Below, piece after piece: positions 44,071-52,847 of a DNA stretch of 64,000 nt. The number at the start of each line of letters is the position of its first letter. Position 1 is the first letter of the stretch. The DNA comes from Leisingera sp. S132 (GTDB lineage: Bacteria; Pseudomonadota; Alphaproteobacteria; Rhodobacterales; Rhodobacteraceae). The stretch lies in NCBI RefSeq assembly GCF_025144465.1, contig NZ_CP083553.1:921001-985000 (forward strand), given 5' to 3'. The notes under the pieces are model-generated. The model was not told where the DNA came from. It did not search any database and saw only the letters and a program-made list of their open reading frames with translations. Made by a program: the position numbers and the translations under genes.

Positions 44071-45075
44071 ATGACCAAGAAACTGCTTCTGAAAGACGTG
44101 GCCAAACTGGCCGGTGTCAGTGAAATGACCGCGTCCCGTGCCTTGCGCGGGGCACCGGATGTTTCTGCCAAGACCAAGGCAAAGATTGAGGAAATCGCCA
44201 GGGCCCACGGCTATGTGCCAAACCGGATTGCCGGTTCCCTGTCCTCGCAGTCGGTCAATCTGGTGGCAGTGGTTGTGCCGTCGCTCAACAGCTTTGTCTT
44301 CCCGGAAGTTCTCTCCGGAATTTCCGCCGTCCTGAAAGAAAGCCCCTTGAAACCGGTGGTCGGGGTGTCGGGCTATGATCTGGAGGAAGAGGAAAGCGTC
44401 ATCCGCGAAATGCTCAGCTGGCGGCCCTCAGGGCTGATCGTTGCCGGGCTGGAGCATACCGAGGCTACCCGGCGGATGCTGCAGCAGGCTGATTGCCCGG
44501 TGGTTGAAGTGATGGATGTCGATGGAGACCCGGTGCGCCATTGCGTCGGTATCTCGCATCTGCAGGCTGGCCGCGGCATGGCAGAGCAGATCCTGGCCCG
44601 CGGCTACCGGAATATCGGCTTCATCGGCACCAAGATGCCGCAGGATTTCCGCGCGCGGAAACGTTTTGACGGTTTCACGGACGGGCTGGCAGCGCAGAAG
44701 GTGACACTCGCCGATATGGAGCATTATTCCGGCGAAAGTTCGATCCAGACCGGCCGCCAGCTGACGTCACAGATGCTGGCACGCAGCCCGGATCTGGAGT
44801 GCATCTACTACTCAAGTGATGTGATGAGCGTGGGAGGGCTGATGCATTGCTTGGCCGCGGGACTGTCGGTACCCGGCGAAATCGCTTTGGCGGGCTTTAA
44901 CAACCTGCAAATCCTGCAGGGCTTGCCGCTGCAACTGGCGACCACGGACGCCTGCCGTCATGAAATCGGAGAGCGTGCGGCGCGGATCATCCTGAAATCA
45001 CGGGAAACCGGCGGGGCGGAGGGGCTGGTGTTCGATCGTTTGACGCCCGCGATCAGCCTTGGGGAAACCCTCTAG
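44071..45075 (+). CDS. LacI/GntR-type transcriptional repressor
   Basis: A 334-aa regulator. The N-terminal helix-turn-helix and hinge are LKDVAKLAGVSEMTASRALRG then VPNRIAGSLSS; residues 60-334 form the periplasmic-binding-protein-like effector domain (VVVPSLNSFVFPEVLSGI, then GFIGTKMPQDFRARKRFDGF). It resembles gluconate repressor GntR-like members. It is divergent from gap and probably controls it and itself through the repeats between them; a sugar acid or sugar phosphate effector is likely but unproved. Confidence 0.88.
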   Translation: MTKKLLLKDVAKLAGVSEMTASRALRGAPDVSAKTKAKIEEIARAHGYVPNRIAGSLSSQSVNLVAVVVPSLNSFVFPEVLSGISAVLKESPLKPVVGVSGYDLEEEESVIREMLSWRPSGLIVAGLEHTEATRRMLQQADCPVVEVMDVDGDPVRHCVGISHLQAGRGMAEQILARGYRNIGFIGTKMPQDFRARKRFDGFTDGLAAQKVTLADMEHYSGESSIQTGRQLTSQMLARSPDLECIYYSSDVMSVGGLMHCLAAGLSVPGEIALAGFNNLQILQGLPLQLATTDACRHEIGERAARIILKSRETGGAEGLVFDRLTPAISLGETL

Positions 45076-45221
45076 CCAGGCGCTGCAGCTTTCTGCCGAG
45101 ACACAGAAGCCCCCACCGTAACCACGCCCGCTGGCGATTTTCCTAGCTTTGGCCGGCGCGCCGGGGCACCCTGCGGGTATGGTTCCAGTTCAGCGCGGCT
45201 TGGCCCGGTAAAGGAGTGCAG

Positions 45222-45437
45222 ATGCCTAAGTACAACGACATGTTCGAGCTTTCGGTTGAGGAAATGGACCTGATTGAAACCTCTTTGCGCCACACAAGGG
45301 ATGCTCTGTCGGAAACCCACCCGGCGGCGGGCAGCGCCGATGCGGAAACCCTGCGCCGGGTCCATGCACTGCTGGGGCAGCTGCACAATCAGAAGATCTT
45401 CTATTACCCCAAGGACAAGGTTTACGTCAGCGGCTGA
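45222..45437 (+). CDS. Small conserved-looking protein (71 aa) of unknown function
   Basis: A 71-aa soluble acidic protein, MPKYNDMFELSVEEMDLIETSLRH then an alpha-helical body and the ending FYYPKDKVYVSG. AAGGAG lies five bases before the ATG, and base use is normal for a coding gene, so it is real. It has no signal peptide, cysteine or metal motif. It stands alone behind the LacI-type gene, 146 bases after its stop, and is followed by a hairpin terminator. Confidence 0.7.
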   Translation: MPKYNDMFELSVEEMDLIETSLRHTRDALSETHPAAGSADAETLRRVHALLGQLHNQKIFYYPKDKVYVSG

Positions 45438-45455
45438 CACCGGTTCTGAACAAAG

Positions 45456-45514
45456 CAGCGCCCCCCGCGATGGCGGAAGGCGCTGTAATGTAGAAACGTA
45501 AGTTTTCTTACATT
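45456..45514. terminator. Two stacked hairpins between convergent genes
   Basis: A stem CAGCGCC/GGCGCTG (45456-45462, 45479-45485) with an inner CCGC/GCGG stem follows the 71-aa gene. A second imperfect stem (45487-45492 with 45509-45514 as outer arms) overlaps the stop codon of the minus-strand alcohol dehydrogenase gene and would close that transcript. Confidence 0.5.
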
Positions 45515-46653
45515 GCGGCCTTGAACAGCTGGGCGAGGTTTTCCTCTGTCAGCTCAATGGGGTTGCCGCCGCAGGAGGGATCGATGATGGCGCCCTTGAC
45601 CAGCTCGGGGATCGCATCGGCAGTGACACCCAGATCGCCCAGCCCGCGCGGGATGCCGAGGCTGTCGTTCAATTCCTGCACGTAGCTGCGGAAACCGTCG
45701 AAGCCGCCCTCAATACCCAGATAGGCTGCTGCCATATTGAACCGGTCCGCAATCGCGGAAGCATTGAACGCCAACACGGCGGGCATGCAGACTGCGTTGG
45801 TGGTGCCGTGGTGGGTGTTGAAATGGGCACCGATGGGGTGGCTCATCGCGTGGATCGCGCCGAGGCCTTTCTGGAAGGCAGTGGCCCCCATCGCGGCCGC
45901 TGACATCATCTGGGCGCGGGCCTCGATATCGGTGCCTTCTGCATAGGCGCGCGGCAGGTAGTCCTTAACCAGCCGCATGCCCTCCAGCGCGATGCCCTGG
46001 GACATCGGGTGGTAATGGGGGCTGGAGAATGCCTCGACACAATGGGCAAAGGCATCCAGCCCGGTGCCAGCGGTGATGAACTTGGGCATGCCGACGGTCA
46101 GCTCGGGATCGCAGATCACCACTGCGGGCAGCACCTTGGGGTGGAAGATAATCTTCTTCTGGTGGGTAACGCTGTCGGTGATCACCGATGCGCGGCCGAC
46201 TTCGGAACCCGTGCCTGCGGTGGTCGGCACGGCGATGATCGGCGCGATGGCATCGGCGTCGGCACGGGTCCACCAGTCGCCGATGTCCTCGAAATCCCAA
46301 ACGGGCCGGGTCTGGCCGGCCATAAAGGCCACCATCTTGCCCAGGTCCAGGCCGGAGCCGCCGCCAAAGGCGATCACCCCGTCATGGCCGCCCGCCTTAT
46401 AGGCGGCGACGCCGGCCTCCAGGTTCTTCTCATTCGGGTTCGGATCGACCTCGGAGAACATGCCGCGGCCAAGGCCGGCAGCTTCCATGATGTCCAGGGT
46501 CGATTGGGTGACCGGCAGATCGGCCAGCCCCTTGTCGGTGACCAGCAGCGGCTTCTTGATGCCGGTAGCGGCGCAGGCATCCGCCAGTTCCTTGATACGG
46601 CCTGCGCCGAACTTGATTGCGGTCGGGTAGGACCAGTTTCCAACGAGAGACAT
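45508..46653 (-). CDS. Iron-containing (group III) alcohol dehydrogenase
   Basis: A 381-aa NAD(P)-dependent dehydrogenase. The nucleotide-binding GGGSGLDLGKM is near residue 96 and VPTTAGTGSEVG near 142; iron ligands are in GLDAFAHCVEAF near 199 and GAIHAMSHPIGAHFNTHHG near 262-280. It oxidises a primary alcohol or reduces an aldehyde. It lies 64 bases after the aldehyde dehydrogenase gene and is the last gene of a leftward unit that also includes the glutamine-synthetase-like gene and a TRAP transporter, suggesting a catabolic alcohol-to-aldehyde step. Confidence 0.9.
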   Translation of the reverse strand: MSLVGNWSYPTAIKFGAGRIKELADACAATGIKKPLLVTDKGLADLPVTQSTLDIMEAAGLGRGMFSEVDPNPNEKNLEAGVAAYKAGGHDGVIAFGGGSGLDLGKMVAFMAGQTRPVWDFEDIGDWWTRADADAIAPIIAVPTTAGTGSEVGRASVITDSVTHQKKIIFHPKVLPAVVICDPELTVGMPKFITAGTGLDAFAHCVEAFSSPHYHPMSQGIALEGMRLVKDYLPRAYAEGTDIEARAQMMSAAAMGATAFQKGLGAIHAMSHPIGAHFNTHHGTTNAVCMPAVLAFNASAIADRFNMAAAYLGIEGGFDGFRSYVQELNDSLGIPRGLGDLGVTADAIPELVKGAIIDPSCGGNPIELTEENLAQLFKAAM

Positions 46654-46717
46654 GTTGTGTTCCTTTGATGCAAGTGGCCCGCGCCGGGAGGAGAAACGGG
46701 GCGGGCGGGGCCGTCCG

Positions 46718-48106
46718 TCAGCCGGTGACCTTTTTCAGGTGATAGGACTTCGGACGGGTCAGATTGTGATAGCCGATGACCGAGAGACCGCCGCCGCGCC
46801 CCGTATCCTTGCAGCCGGTCCAGCACAGGCCGGGGTCCAGGTAGTCAGCGCGGTTCATGAAGACGGTGCCGGTCTCGATCTGATCGCCCACGGCTTGCGC
46901 CCGCTCCACGTCCGCAGTCCAAAGCGAGGCGGTGAGGCCGAAGTCGCTGTCGTTCATCAGCCGGATGGCTTCCGCGTCGGAGGAAACTTTCATGATGCCG
47001 ACAACCGGGCCAAAGCTTTCCTCGCGCATCACCCGCATATCGTGGGTGACATTTGTCAGGATCTGCGGCGTCAGATAGGCGCCGCCGTCATCCCCGGTGA
47101 AGGCCTCAATATGGGCCACTGCGCCCGCCTCAACCGCCTCGGCGATCTGGCCGCGCACCTCGCTGGCAAAGCGCACGTTGGCCATCGGGCCGATAGTGGT
47201 TTCAGCCTCCAGCGGGTTGCCCAGTTTGTAGCCTTTGACGATGTCAATGGCCTTCTCCAGGAAGGCATCAAACAGGCTTTCATGCACATAGATCCGCTCG
47301 ATGCCGCAGCAGCACTGGCCGGAGTTGAACATTGCGCCATCAATCAGCGTGTCCACCGCCGCATCCAGGTCGGCGTCTTCCATCACATAGCCCGGATCCT
47401 TGCCGCCCAGCTCGGTGCCGACGCCGGTGAAAGTGCCAGCGGCTGCGCGCTCCATCGCCTGGCCGCCGCCGACCGAGCCGGTGAAATTCACGAAGTTGAA
47501 AGCCTTGCGGGCAATCAGTTCCGAAGTGGTGTCGTGGTCCAGGAATACGTTCTGGAACACATCTTCGGGAATGCCAGCGGAATGGAAGGCCTGCGCCATC
47601 CGCTCACCCACCAGCAGGGTCTGGGTTGCGTGCTTCAGCACCACGGTATTGCCGGCAATCAGCGCAGGCGCCACGGTGTTGATCGCGGTCATATAGGGGT
47701 AGTTCCAGGGCGCAACCACAAAGACCACCCCATGCGGAATGCGCTTGATGTAGCGTTTGAATGTGGTGTCCTCGCCGACCTCGATATCCGCCAGCGACTC
47801 TGCGGCGATCTTTGCCATGTGGCCCGCGCGCTCGTTGAAGCCGCCGAACTCGCCGCCATAACGCACCGGGCGTCCCATCATATGGGCCAGTTCCGGCACG
47901 ATCTCGTCATTCATGGCACCAACAGCGGCTACGCCCGCCATCACCAGATCAATGCGCTCCTGAAGCGGCCGCGCCGCCCAGGCTGCCTGCGCCGCTCGCG
48001 CCTGTTCCGCCGCCGCAAAGGCGTCCTCGCGCGACAGCACCGCGCGTTCCGCAAAAACCGATCCGTCGATCGGCGAGATGCATTTCAATACCTGGCCCAT
48101 TGCCAT
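46718..48106 (-). CDS. NAD-dependent aldehyde dehydrogenase
   Basis: A 462-aa member of the ALDH superfamily. VVAPWNYPYMTAINTVAPALIAG is near residue 131, the general base Glu is in TELGGKDPGYV near 228 and the catalytic cysteine lies in NSGQCCCGIERI near 262. The run of three cysteines is notable. Near-relatives act on gamma-glutamyl-aminoaldehydes and succinate semialdehyde. It is set between the alcohol dehydrogenase and the ligase gene, fitting oxidation of the aldehyde from the former. Confidence 0.88.
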   Translation of the reverse strand: MAMGQVLKCISPIDGSVFAERAVLSREDAFAAAEQARAAQAAWAARPLQERIDLVMAGVAAVGAMNDEIVPELAHMMGRPVRYGGEFGGFNERAGHMAKIAAESLADIEVGEDTTFKRYIKRIPHGVVFVVAPWNYPYMTAINTVAPALIAGNTVVLKHATQTLLVGERMAQAFHSAGIPEDVFQNVFLDHDTTSELIARKAFNFVNFTGSVGGGQAMERAAAGTFTGVGTELGGKDPGYVMEDADLDAAVDTLIDGAMFNSGQCCCGIERIYVHESLFDAFLEKAIDIVKGYKLGNPLEAETTIGPMANVRFASEVRGQIAEAVEAGAVAHIEAFTGDDGGAYLTPQILTNVTHDMRVMREESFGPVVGIMKVSSDAEAIRLMNDSDFGLTASLWTADVERAQAVGDQIETGTVFMNRADYLDPGLCWTGCKDTGRGGGLSVIGYHNLTRPKSYHLKKVTG

Positions 48107-48138
48107 TCACTCCATTCAGAAAGGGCAGCAGCCCTCTT

Positions 48139-48185
48139 CATCTTTCCGAAAATACTCCGGGGGTCCGGGGGGCTGGCCCCCGGTG
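48139..48185. repeat. G-rich repeat of the CTTTCCnAAAATACT type, copy 1
   Basis: CATCTTTCCGAAAATACT is followed by G-rich sequence that folds as a CCGGGGG/CCCCCGG stem. It lies between the ligase stop and the aldehyde dehydrogenase start on the minus strand. A second copy, inverted, is at 58199-58261. Confidence 0.65.
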
Positions 48186-48194
48186 TTCTCCGGG

Positions 48195-49547
48195 TCAGGC
48201 CCGCTCGAACCCTCGGGCGATCTCGTAGTCGGTGACCACCCGGTCGAAATCCTCGATCTCCACTTCCGCCGCGCGGACGTAGTGATCCACCACATCATCG
48301 CCAAGGGCCTTGCGCAGCATCGCCGAGCCGTTCAGTGCGGCGGCCGCATCGCGCAGAGTGCCTGGGATCATGCCGGTGTCGCCCTGGTAGACATCGCCTC
48401 GGGTGGGGGCCTGCAATTCCAGCCCTTCTTCGATGCCCGCAATACCTGCGGCCAGCATGCCTGCCATTGCCAGATAGGGGTTCATGTCGGAGCCCGGAAT
48501 GCGGCATTCGACGCGGATCGCCTTGGTGCCGTCACCGCACAGCCGGTAGCCTGCCGTGCGGTTGTCGACCGACCAGATGATCCGCGTGGGTGCAAAGGTG
48601 CCCTTCATGAAGCGCTTGTAGCTGTTGATATAGGGCGCCATGAAGGCGGTGTAGTCGGGCGCGTACTTCAAGAGCCCGGCCATGTAGTTTTTCATCAGCG
48701 CCGACATGCCCAGCTCGTCGCTCTCGTCGAAGAACGCGGGTTTGCCGTCCTGCCACAGCGATTGATGCACATGGGAGGAGGAGCCGACCTTGTCGTGGCT
48801 CCACTTCGGCAGGAAGGTCACCGCGTGGCCCTGTTGCTCCGCGATTTCCTTGATCGCGTGCTTGGCAATGGTGTGGAACTCCGCCGTATCCAACGCCGCG
48901 GCGTATTTGATGTTCAGCTCCTCCTGGCCGGTTTCCGCCTCGCCCTTGGAGTTCTCGATCGGCAGCCCCGCGTCCCACAGGTGGTTGCGGATGGGGCGCA
49001 TCACATGCTCTTCGCGGGTGGTCTGCAGGATGTTGTAATCCTCGTTGTAGCCGGAGATTGGCTCCAGATCGCGGAAACCCGAGCGGCGGATCTCGTCAAA
49101 GCTCTTGGCGAAAAGGAAAAACTCCAGTTCGGTGGCGCACATGGCGTCGTAGCCCATCGCCTTCAGCCGGTTCACCTGTTTCTTCAGGATCGCGCGAGGG
49201 GAGTGGGAGACTTCTTCGTGGGTGTGGTGATCCAGCACGTCGCACAGCACCATCACCGTTCCTTCCAGCCAAGGCACGGGGCGCAGGGTGGAGAGGTCGG
49301 GCTTCATCACATAGTCTCCGTAACCCCGTTCCCAGCTTGTCGAGGCGTAGCCGTCCGGCGTTGCCATCGCCAGGTCAGTGGCCAGCAGGTAGTTGCAGCA
49401 ATGGGTTTCCTCCCAGGCGCCATTCACGAAATGCTTGGCGTGGAAGCGCTTGCCCATCAGGCGGCCCTGCATGTCCACAAGGCAGACCAGAACAGTGTCA
49501 ACGGCGCCATCGGCAACCTGGTCCTTAAGAGTGTCGAAGGAGAGCAT
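48195..49547 (-). CDS. Glutamine-synthetase-like gamma-glutamyl ligase
   Basis: A 450-aa protein of the glutamine synthetase superfamily. ATP- and metal-binding residues are kept: CATELEFFLF near residue 133, GQEELNIKYA near 202, GSSSHVHQSLW near 251, DNRTAGYRL near 324 and RVECRIPGSDMNPYLAMA near 341. It lacks the usual adenylylation loop and its context is catabolic, so it probably ligates glutamate to an amine rather than to ammonia, as PuuA, IpuC and GlnA4-like enzymes do. ATG at 49547 is used. It is preceded by a 115-bp spacer holding three strong overlapping hairpins. Confidence 0.85.
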   Translation of the reverse strand: MLSFDTLKDQVADGAVDTVLVCLVDMQGRLMGKRFHAKHFVNGAWEETHCCNYLLATDLAMATPDGYASTSWERGYGDYVMKPDLSTLRPVPWLEGTVMVLCDVLDHHTHEEVSHSPRAILKKQVNRLKAMGYDAMCATELEFFLFAKSFDEIRRSGFRDLEPISGYNEDYNILQTTREEHVMRPIRNHLWDAGLPIENSKGEAETGQEELNIKYAAALDTAEFHTIAKHAIKEIAEQQGHAVTFLPKWSHDKVGSSSHVHQSLWQDGKPAFFDESDELGMSALMKNYMAGLLKYAPDYTAFMAPYINSYKRFMKGTFAPTRIIWSVDNRTAGYRLCGDGTKAIRVECRIPGSDMNPYLAMAGMLAAGIAGIEEGLELQAPTRGDVYQGDTGMIPGTLRDAAAALNGSAMLRKALGDDVVDHYVRAAEVEIEDFDRVVTDYEIARGFERA

Positions 49548-49571
49548 GAGCGGCCCTTTGTCTGTTGCGCG

Positions 49572-49646
49572 CAAAACTTTTCCTCAAAAGTTTTGGCAAA
49601 TTCCTTGGGTAAGGAATTTGGCCCGCTGCGGCGCAGGCCAAATTCC
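49572..49646 (-). promoter_or_regulatory. Three overlapping hairpins between dctP and the ligase gene
   Basis: Perfect stems: 49613-49623 with 49636-49646 (11 bp), 49597-49606 with 49611-49620 (10 bp), and 49572-49581 with 49586-49595 (10 bp). The first two share bases 49613-49620 and so cannot form together. They may terminate or attenuate transcription from the TRAP genes, or stabilise the 3' end of the dctP message. Confidence 0.55.
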
Positions 49647-49662
49647 GTTTTCAACCGGTGCG

Positions 49663-50697
49663 TCAGCCGTAGCGGTAGGGACGGCCGGCCTTCTGCATGT
49701 CAGCGTTATACTTCTTGAAGATCTCCACAACCTTCGCCTTGGTCTCGGACTCGGCTGCAATTTCATCCCAGAACTTCACAGCTGCATCTTCGACCTGCTG
49801 CCATTCATTGTCCGGAATTGTGGTCAGCTTCATCTTGTCGCCGTTCACGCGCAAGGACGCTTCGCCGCCCCAGTACCACCACTGGCGGTAGTAATGCGAC
49901 TGGTCGCAGCAGACGCGGAACAGGGTCTGCAGATCTTCCGGCAGCTCGTTCCAGCGGCCCTGGTTGGCAAAGAACGACCCGGCCCAGGCACCGGAGATGT
50001 TGTTGGTCAGGAAGTAGTCGGTCACGTCAGCCCAGCCGACAGTGTAATCTTCGGTGATGCCGGACCAGGCGATGCCGTCCAGCTCGCCGGTCTGCACCGC
50101 GACCTCGATGTCTTCCCAGGGCAGGGTGACCGGGACCACGCCGAACTGCGCCAGGAAGCGGCCAGCGGTCGGGAAAGTGAAGACGCGCTTGCCCTTCAGG
50201 TCTGCCAGCGAATTGATCGGATCCTTGGTGGCAAAGTGGCAGGGATCCCAGGCGCCGGCCGAGATGTGCTTGACGCCGACCTTGGAGTATTCGGCGTCCC
50301 AGATCTCGTTCAGGCCGTACTGGTTGAACAGCACCGGCACGTCCAGCGAGTAGCGCGAAGCAAAGGGGAAATAGCCGCCAAAGACGGTTACTTCGGTGGG
50401 CGAAGCCATCGAGTCATCATCCGACTGCACTGCATCGATGGTACCGCGCTGCATGGCGCGGAACAATTCGCCGGTGGGGACCAGCTGATCGGCGTAGTAA
50501 AGCTCGATCTGCATCCGGTCGCCGGCGATCTTGTTGAACATGTCGATGGCGGGTTTTACCACATGCTCGGCCAGCGCAGCACCTGCATAGGTCTGCATCC
50601 GCCACTTGATAGTGGACTGGGCCAGTGCCGGGGTGGCCAGCGGCGCCGCCATGGCGCCAACACCGGCGGACTGAAGAAACTTACGTCTTGTTGTCAT
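49663..50697 (-). CDS. TRAP transporter substrate-binding protein DctP
   Basis: A 344-aa periplasmic binding protein with a twin-arginine signal (MTTRRKFLQSAGVGAMAAPLATPALA). It carries the DctP-family strand IKWRMQTYAG and the LADLKGKRVFTFPTAGRFLAQFGVVPVTLPWEDIEVAVQTGELDG-type block that includes the carboxylate-binding Arg. Many tryptophans line the C-terminal pocket (WWYWGG), a pattern seen in binders of bulky or cationic ligands. AAGGAGTGAG precedes the ATG at 50697. It is set after the two permease genes. Confidence 0.9.
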   Translation of the reverse strand: MTTRRKFLQSAGVGAMAAPLATPALAQSTIKWRMQTYAGAALAEHVVKPAIDMFNKIAGDRMQIELYYADQLVPTGELFRAMQRGTIDAVQSDDDSMASPTEVTVFGGYFPFASRYSLDVPVLFNQYGLNEIWDAEYSKVGVKHISAGAWDPCHFATKDPINSLADLKGKRVFTFPTAGRFLAQFGVVPVTLPWEDIEVAVQTGELDGIAWSGITEDYTVGWADVTDYFLTNNISGAWAGSFFANQGRWNELPEDLQTLFRVCCDQSHYYRQWWYWGGEASLRVNGDKMKLTTIPDNEWQQVEDAAVKFWDEIAAESETKAKVVEIFKKYNADMQKAGRPYRYG

Positions 50698-50748
50698 AAT
50701 TCTCACTCCTTGTTGAAACATCCGGCCCCTTGGCAGGACTCTACTTGG

Positions 50749-52251
50749 TTATTTTCCGTAGACATATTCCGGCAGCCACAGGGCGATCTGCGGGAACATC
50801 ATGATCAGGGCGAGCGCCAGCACCATCACCGCGGCAAAGGGGATGATCGAGACATAGATGTCCTTCAGCCCGATCTCCGGCGGCGCCATGGCGCGCATCA
50901 GGAACAGGTTGTAGCCAAACGGCGGCGTCATATAGGCGATCTGGGTGGTGATGGTATAAAGCACGCCGTACCAGATCAGATCAAACCCGAGCGCCCCCAC
51001 AAGCGGCACATAGAGCGGTGCCACGATCACCAGCATCGCGGTGTCATCCAGGAAGGTGCCCATCACGATGAAGCTTAGCTGCATCAGGATCAGGATCATC
51101 CACGGGCTGAGGCCCAGTTTGGTTGTGAACAGGTCCTCGATCGCCTTGACCGCCCCGAGACCGTCAAAGATCGCGCCAAAGGCCAGTGCCGCCAGAATGA
51201 TCCACATGAACATGCAGGAGATGCCGAGGGTCGAGCGTACCGACGTCTCGAACACGTCCTTGTTCATCCGCCCCTTTAGAACCGCAGCGAGGAAGGCGGT
51301 CATGGCACCGATTGCAGAGCTTTCCACCAGAGAGGTCCAGCCGTTCACAAAGGGCACCATCATCGCGGCGAAGATCGCCAACGGCAGCACGCCGGAGAAC
51401 AGCAGGCGGTACTTCTCCTTCATGAACACGTCCTTGTAGAACGCCGCGTTCTTGCGGGTCAGGAAGGAGAGGAGGCCGAGGGCCAGAGCCACGCCTAGCG
51501 CGGACTTGGTTTCCATTGCACCGGACAGGATCAAGAGCGGAACCAGCACCAGCGCACCCAGCACGAAGTAGTTCAGGCGCAGCGGATGGTCGGTGACTTG
51601 TTCGTACTCAGCCAGATCTTCAGGGTGCATTGCCGGGCCGAGGTTCGGCTGCATGCGGGCGCGGACATAGATGTAGATGATGAACATGGTGGCCATCAGC
51701 AGGCCGGGGATCACTCCGGCCAGCCACAGCTGCCCCACCGGCTGGCGCGCGATCATCGCATAGAGCACCAGCACCACCGAAGGCGGCACCAGAATGCCGA
51801 GTGAAGAGCCGGCCTGAATGGTGCCGGTCACCAGGATCTTGTCATACCCTCGGCGCAAGAGTTCCGGCAGCGCAATGGTGGCGCCGATGGCCATGCCTGC
51901 AACCGACAAACCGTTCATCGCCGAGATCAGAACCATCAGGCCGATGGTGCCAATCGCCAATCCGCCTTTTACCGGCCCCATCCAGACGTGGAACATCCGG
52001 TAGAGGTCGTCGGCAATTTTCGACTCCGACAGCACATAGCCCATGAAGATGAACATCGGCAGTGTCAGCAGGGGATACCACTTCATCAGCTTCATGGCGG
52101 CGGAGAACGGGATCTCCACCCCGCCGGTGCCCCACAGGAGCATCCCCGCGACCGCGCCGACAAAGCCGATGGCGCCAAACACCCTCTGGCCGGTCATCAG
52201 CATGAGCATCATGCCGGCAAACATCACGATGGCGATCCATTCGTAGGACAT
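50749..52251 (-). CDS. TRAP transporter large permease DctM
   Basis: A 500-aa inner membrane protein of the DctM type with about 12 helices. NGLSVAGMAIGATIALPELLRRGYD near residue 114 and GSSLGILVPPSVVLVLYAM near 148 are family signatures. It carries out sodium-driven uptake with DctQ and DctP. It shares one base with the end of the small permease gene. Confidence 0.92.
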   Translation of the reverse strand: MSYEWIAIVMFAGMMLMLMTGQRVFGAIGFVGAVAGMLLWGTGGVEIPFSAAMKLMKWYPLLTLPMFIFMGYVLSESKIADDLYRMFHVWMGPVKGGLAIGTIGLMVLISAMNGLSVAGMAIGATIALPELLRRGYDKILVTGTIQAGSSLGILVPPSVVLVLYAMIARQPVGQLWLAGVIPGLLMATMFIIYIYVRARMQPNLGPAMHPEDLAEYEQVTDHPLRLNYFVLGALVLVPLLILSGAMETKSALGVALALGLLSFLTRKNAAFYKDVFMKEKYRLLFSGVLPLAIFAAMMVPFVNGWTSLVESSAIGAMTAFLAAVLKGRMNKDVFETSVRSTLGISCMFMWIILAALAFGAIFDGLGAVKAIEDLFTTKLGLSPWMILILMQLSFIVMGTFLDDTAMLVIVAPLYVPLVGALGFDLIWYGVLYTITTQIAYMTPPFGYNLFLMRAMAPPEIGLKDIYVSIIPFAAVMVLALALIMMFPQIALWLPEYVYGK

Positions 52252-52847
52252 CAGATTTCAACTCCGCGCAGGCGTCCGATATCCCGGAACAGTTCGGCAA
52301 GGCATTGCAGCAGCATCAGGAATACGCCGAAGCAAAGGATGGTTTTGACGGGCCACAGGAAAGGGCGCCAGGCGGTGGAGCTGCGCTCAAGATAGCCGAG
52401 TTTTTCACCTGCGGCGGCGGTGCCTTCGGTCACAAGTGTGGTCAGCAGGTCCCGGAAAAACTGCAGCGGTTCCAGCCCGAAATAGCCCAGGGAATAAGCC
52501 GTAGAGCTGAGCGCACCGTACATCAGGATCACCAGATAGGTGATAAGGAACAGCACGGTGAAGGCATCGACCAGCGCCTTGGTCTTTGTCGACCAGCCTC
52601 CGTAGAACAGGTCCATCCGCACGTTTGATCCAAGCTGCATCGAGTAGGGGCCGCCCAGAATGTAATAGGCGACCATCACGAATTGCGCGGTCTCCAGCGT
52701 CCAGAGCGACGGGTTGAAGAAGGTCTTGGAGACCGAGGACCACAGAAGCACCCCGATCAGGGCAAAGATCAGATACATGGCAAAGCGGCCGATGGCGCGG
52801 TTCATCGCGTCGATGCCGCGGACATAGGCCCGGATTATTCTAGGCAT
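52251..52847 (-). CDS. TRAP transporter small permease DctQ
   Basis: A 198-aa membrane protein with four predicted helices, starting near residue 20 (FAMYLIFALIGVLLWSSV), and the conserved YYILGGPYSMQLGSNVRMDLF stretch near residue 66. It overlaps the amidohydrolase gene by eight bases at its start, so transporter and enzyme are one transcript. Confidence 0.9.
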   Translation of the reverse strand: MPRIIRAYVRGIDAMNRAIGRFAMYLIFALIGVLLWSSVSKTFFNPSLWTLETAQFVMVAYYILGGPYSMQLGSNVRMDLFYGGWSTKTKALVDAFTVLFLITYLVILMYGALSSTAYSLGYFGLEPLQFFRDLLTTLVTEGTAAAGEKLGYLERSSTAWRPFLWPVKTILCFGVFLMLLQCLAELFRDIGRLRGVEI

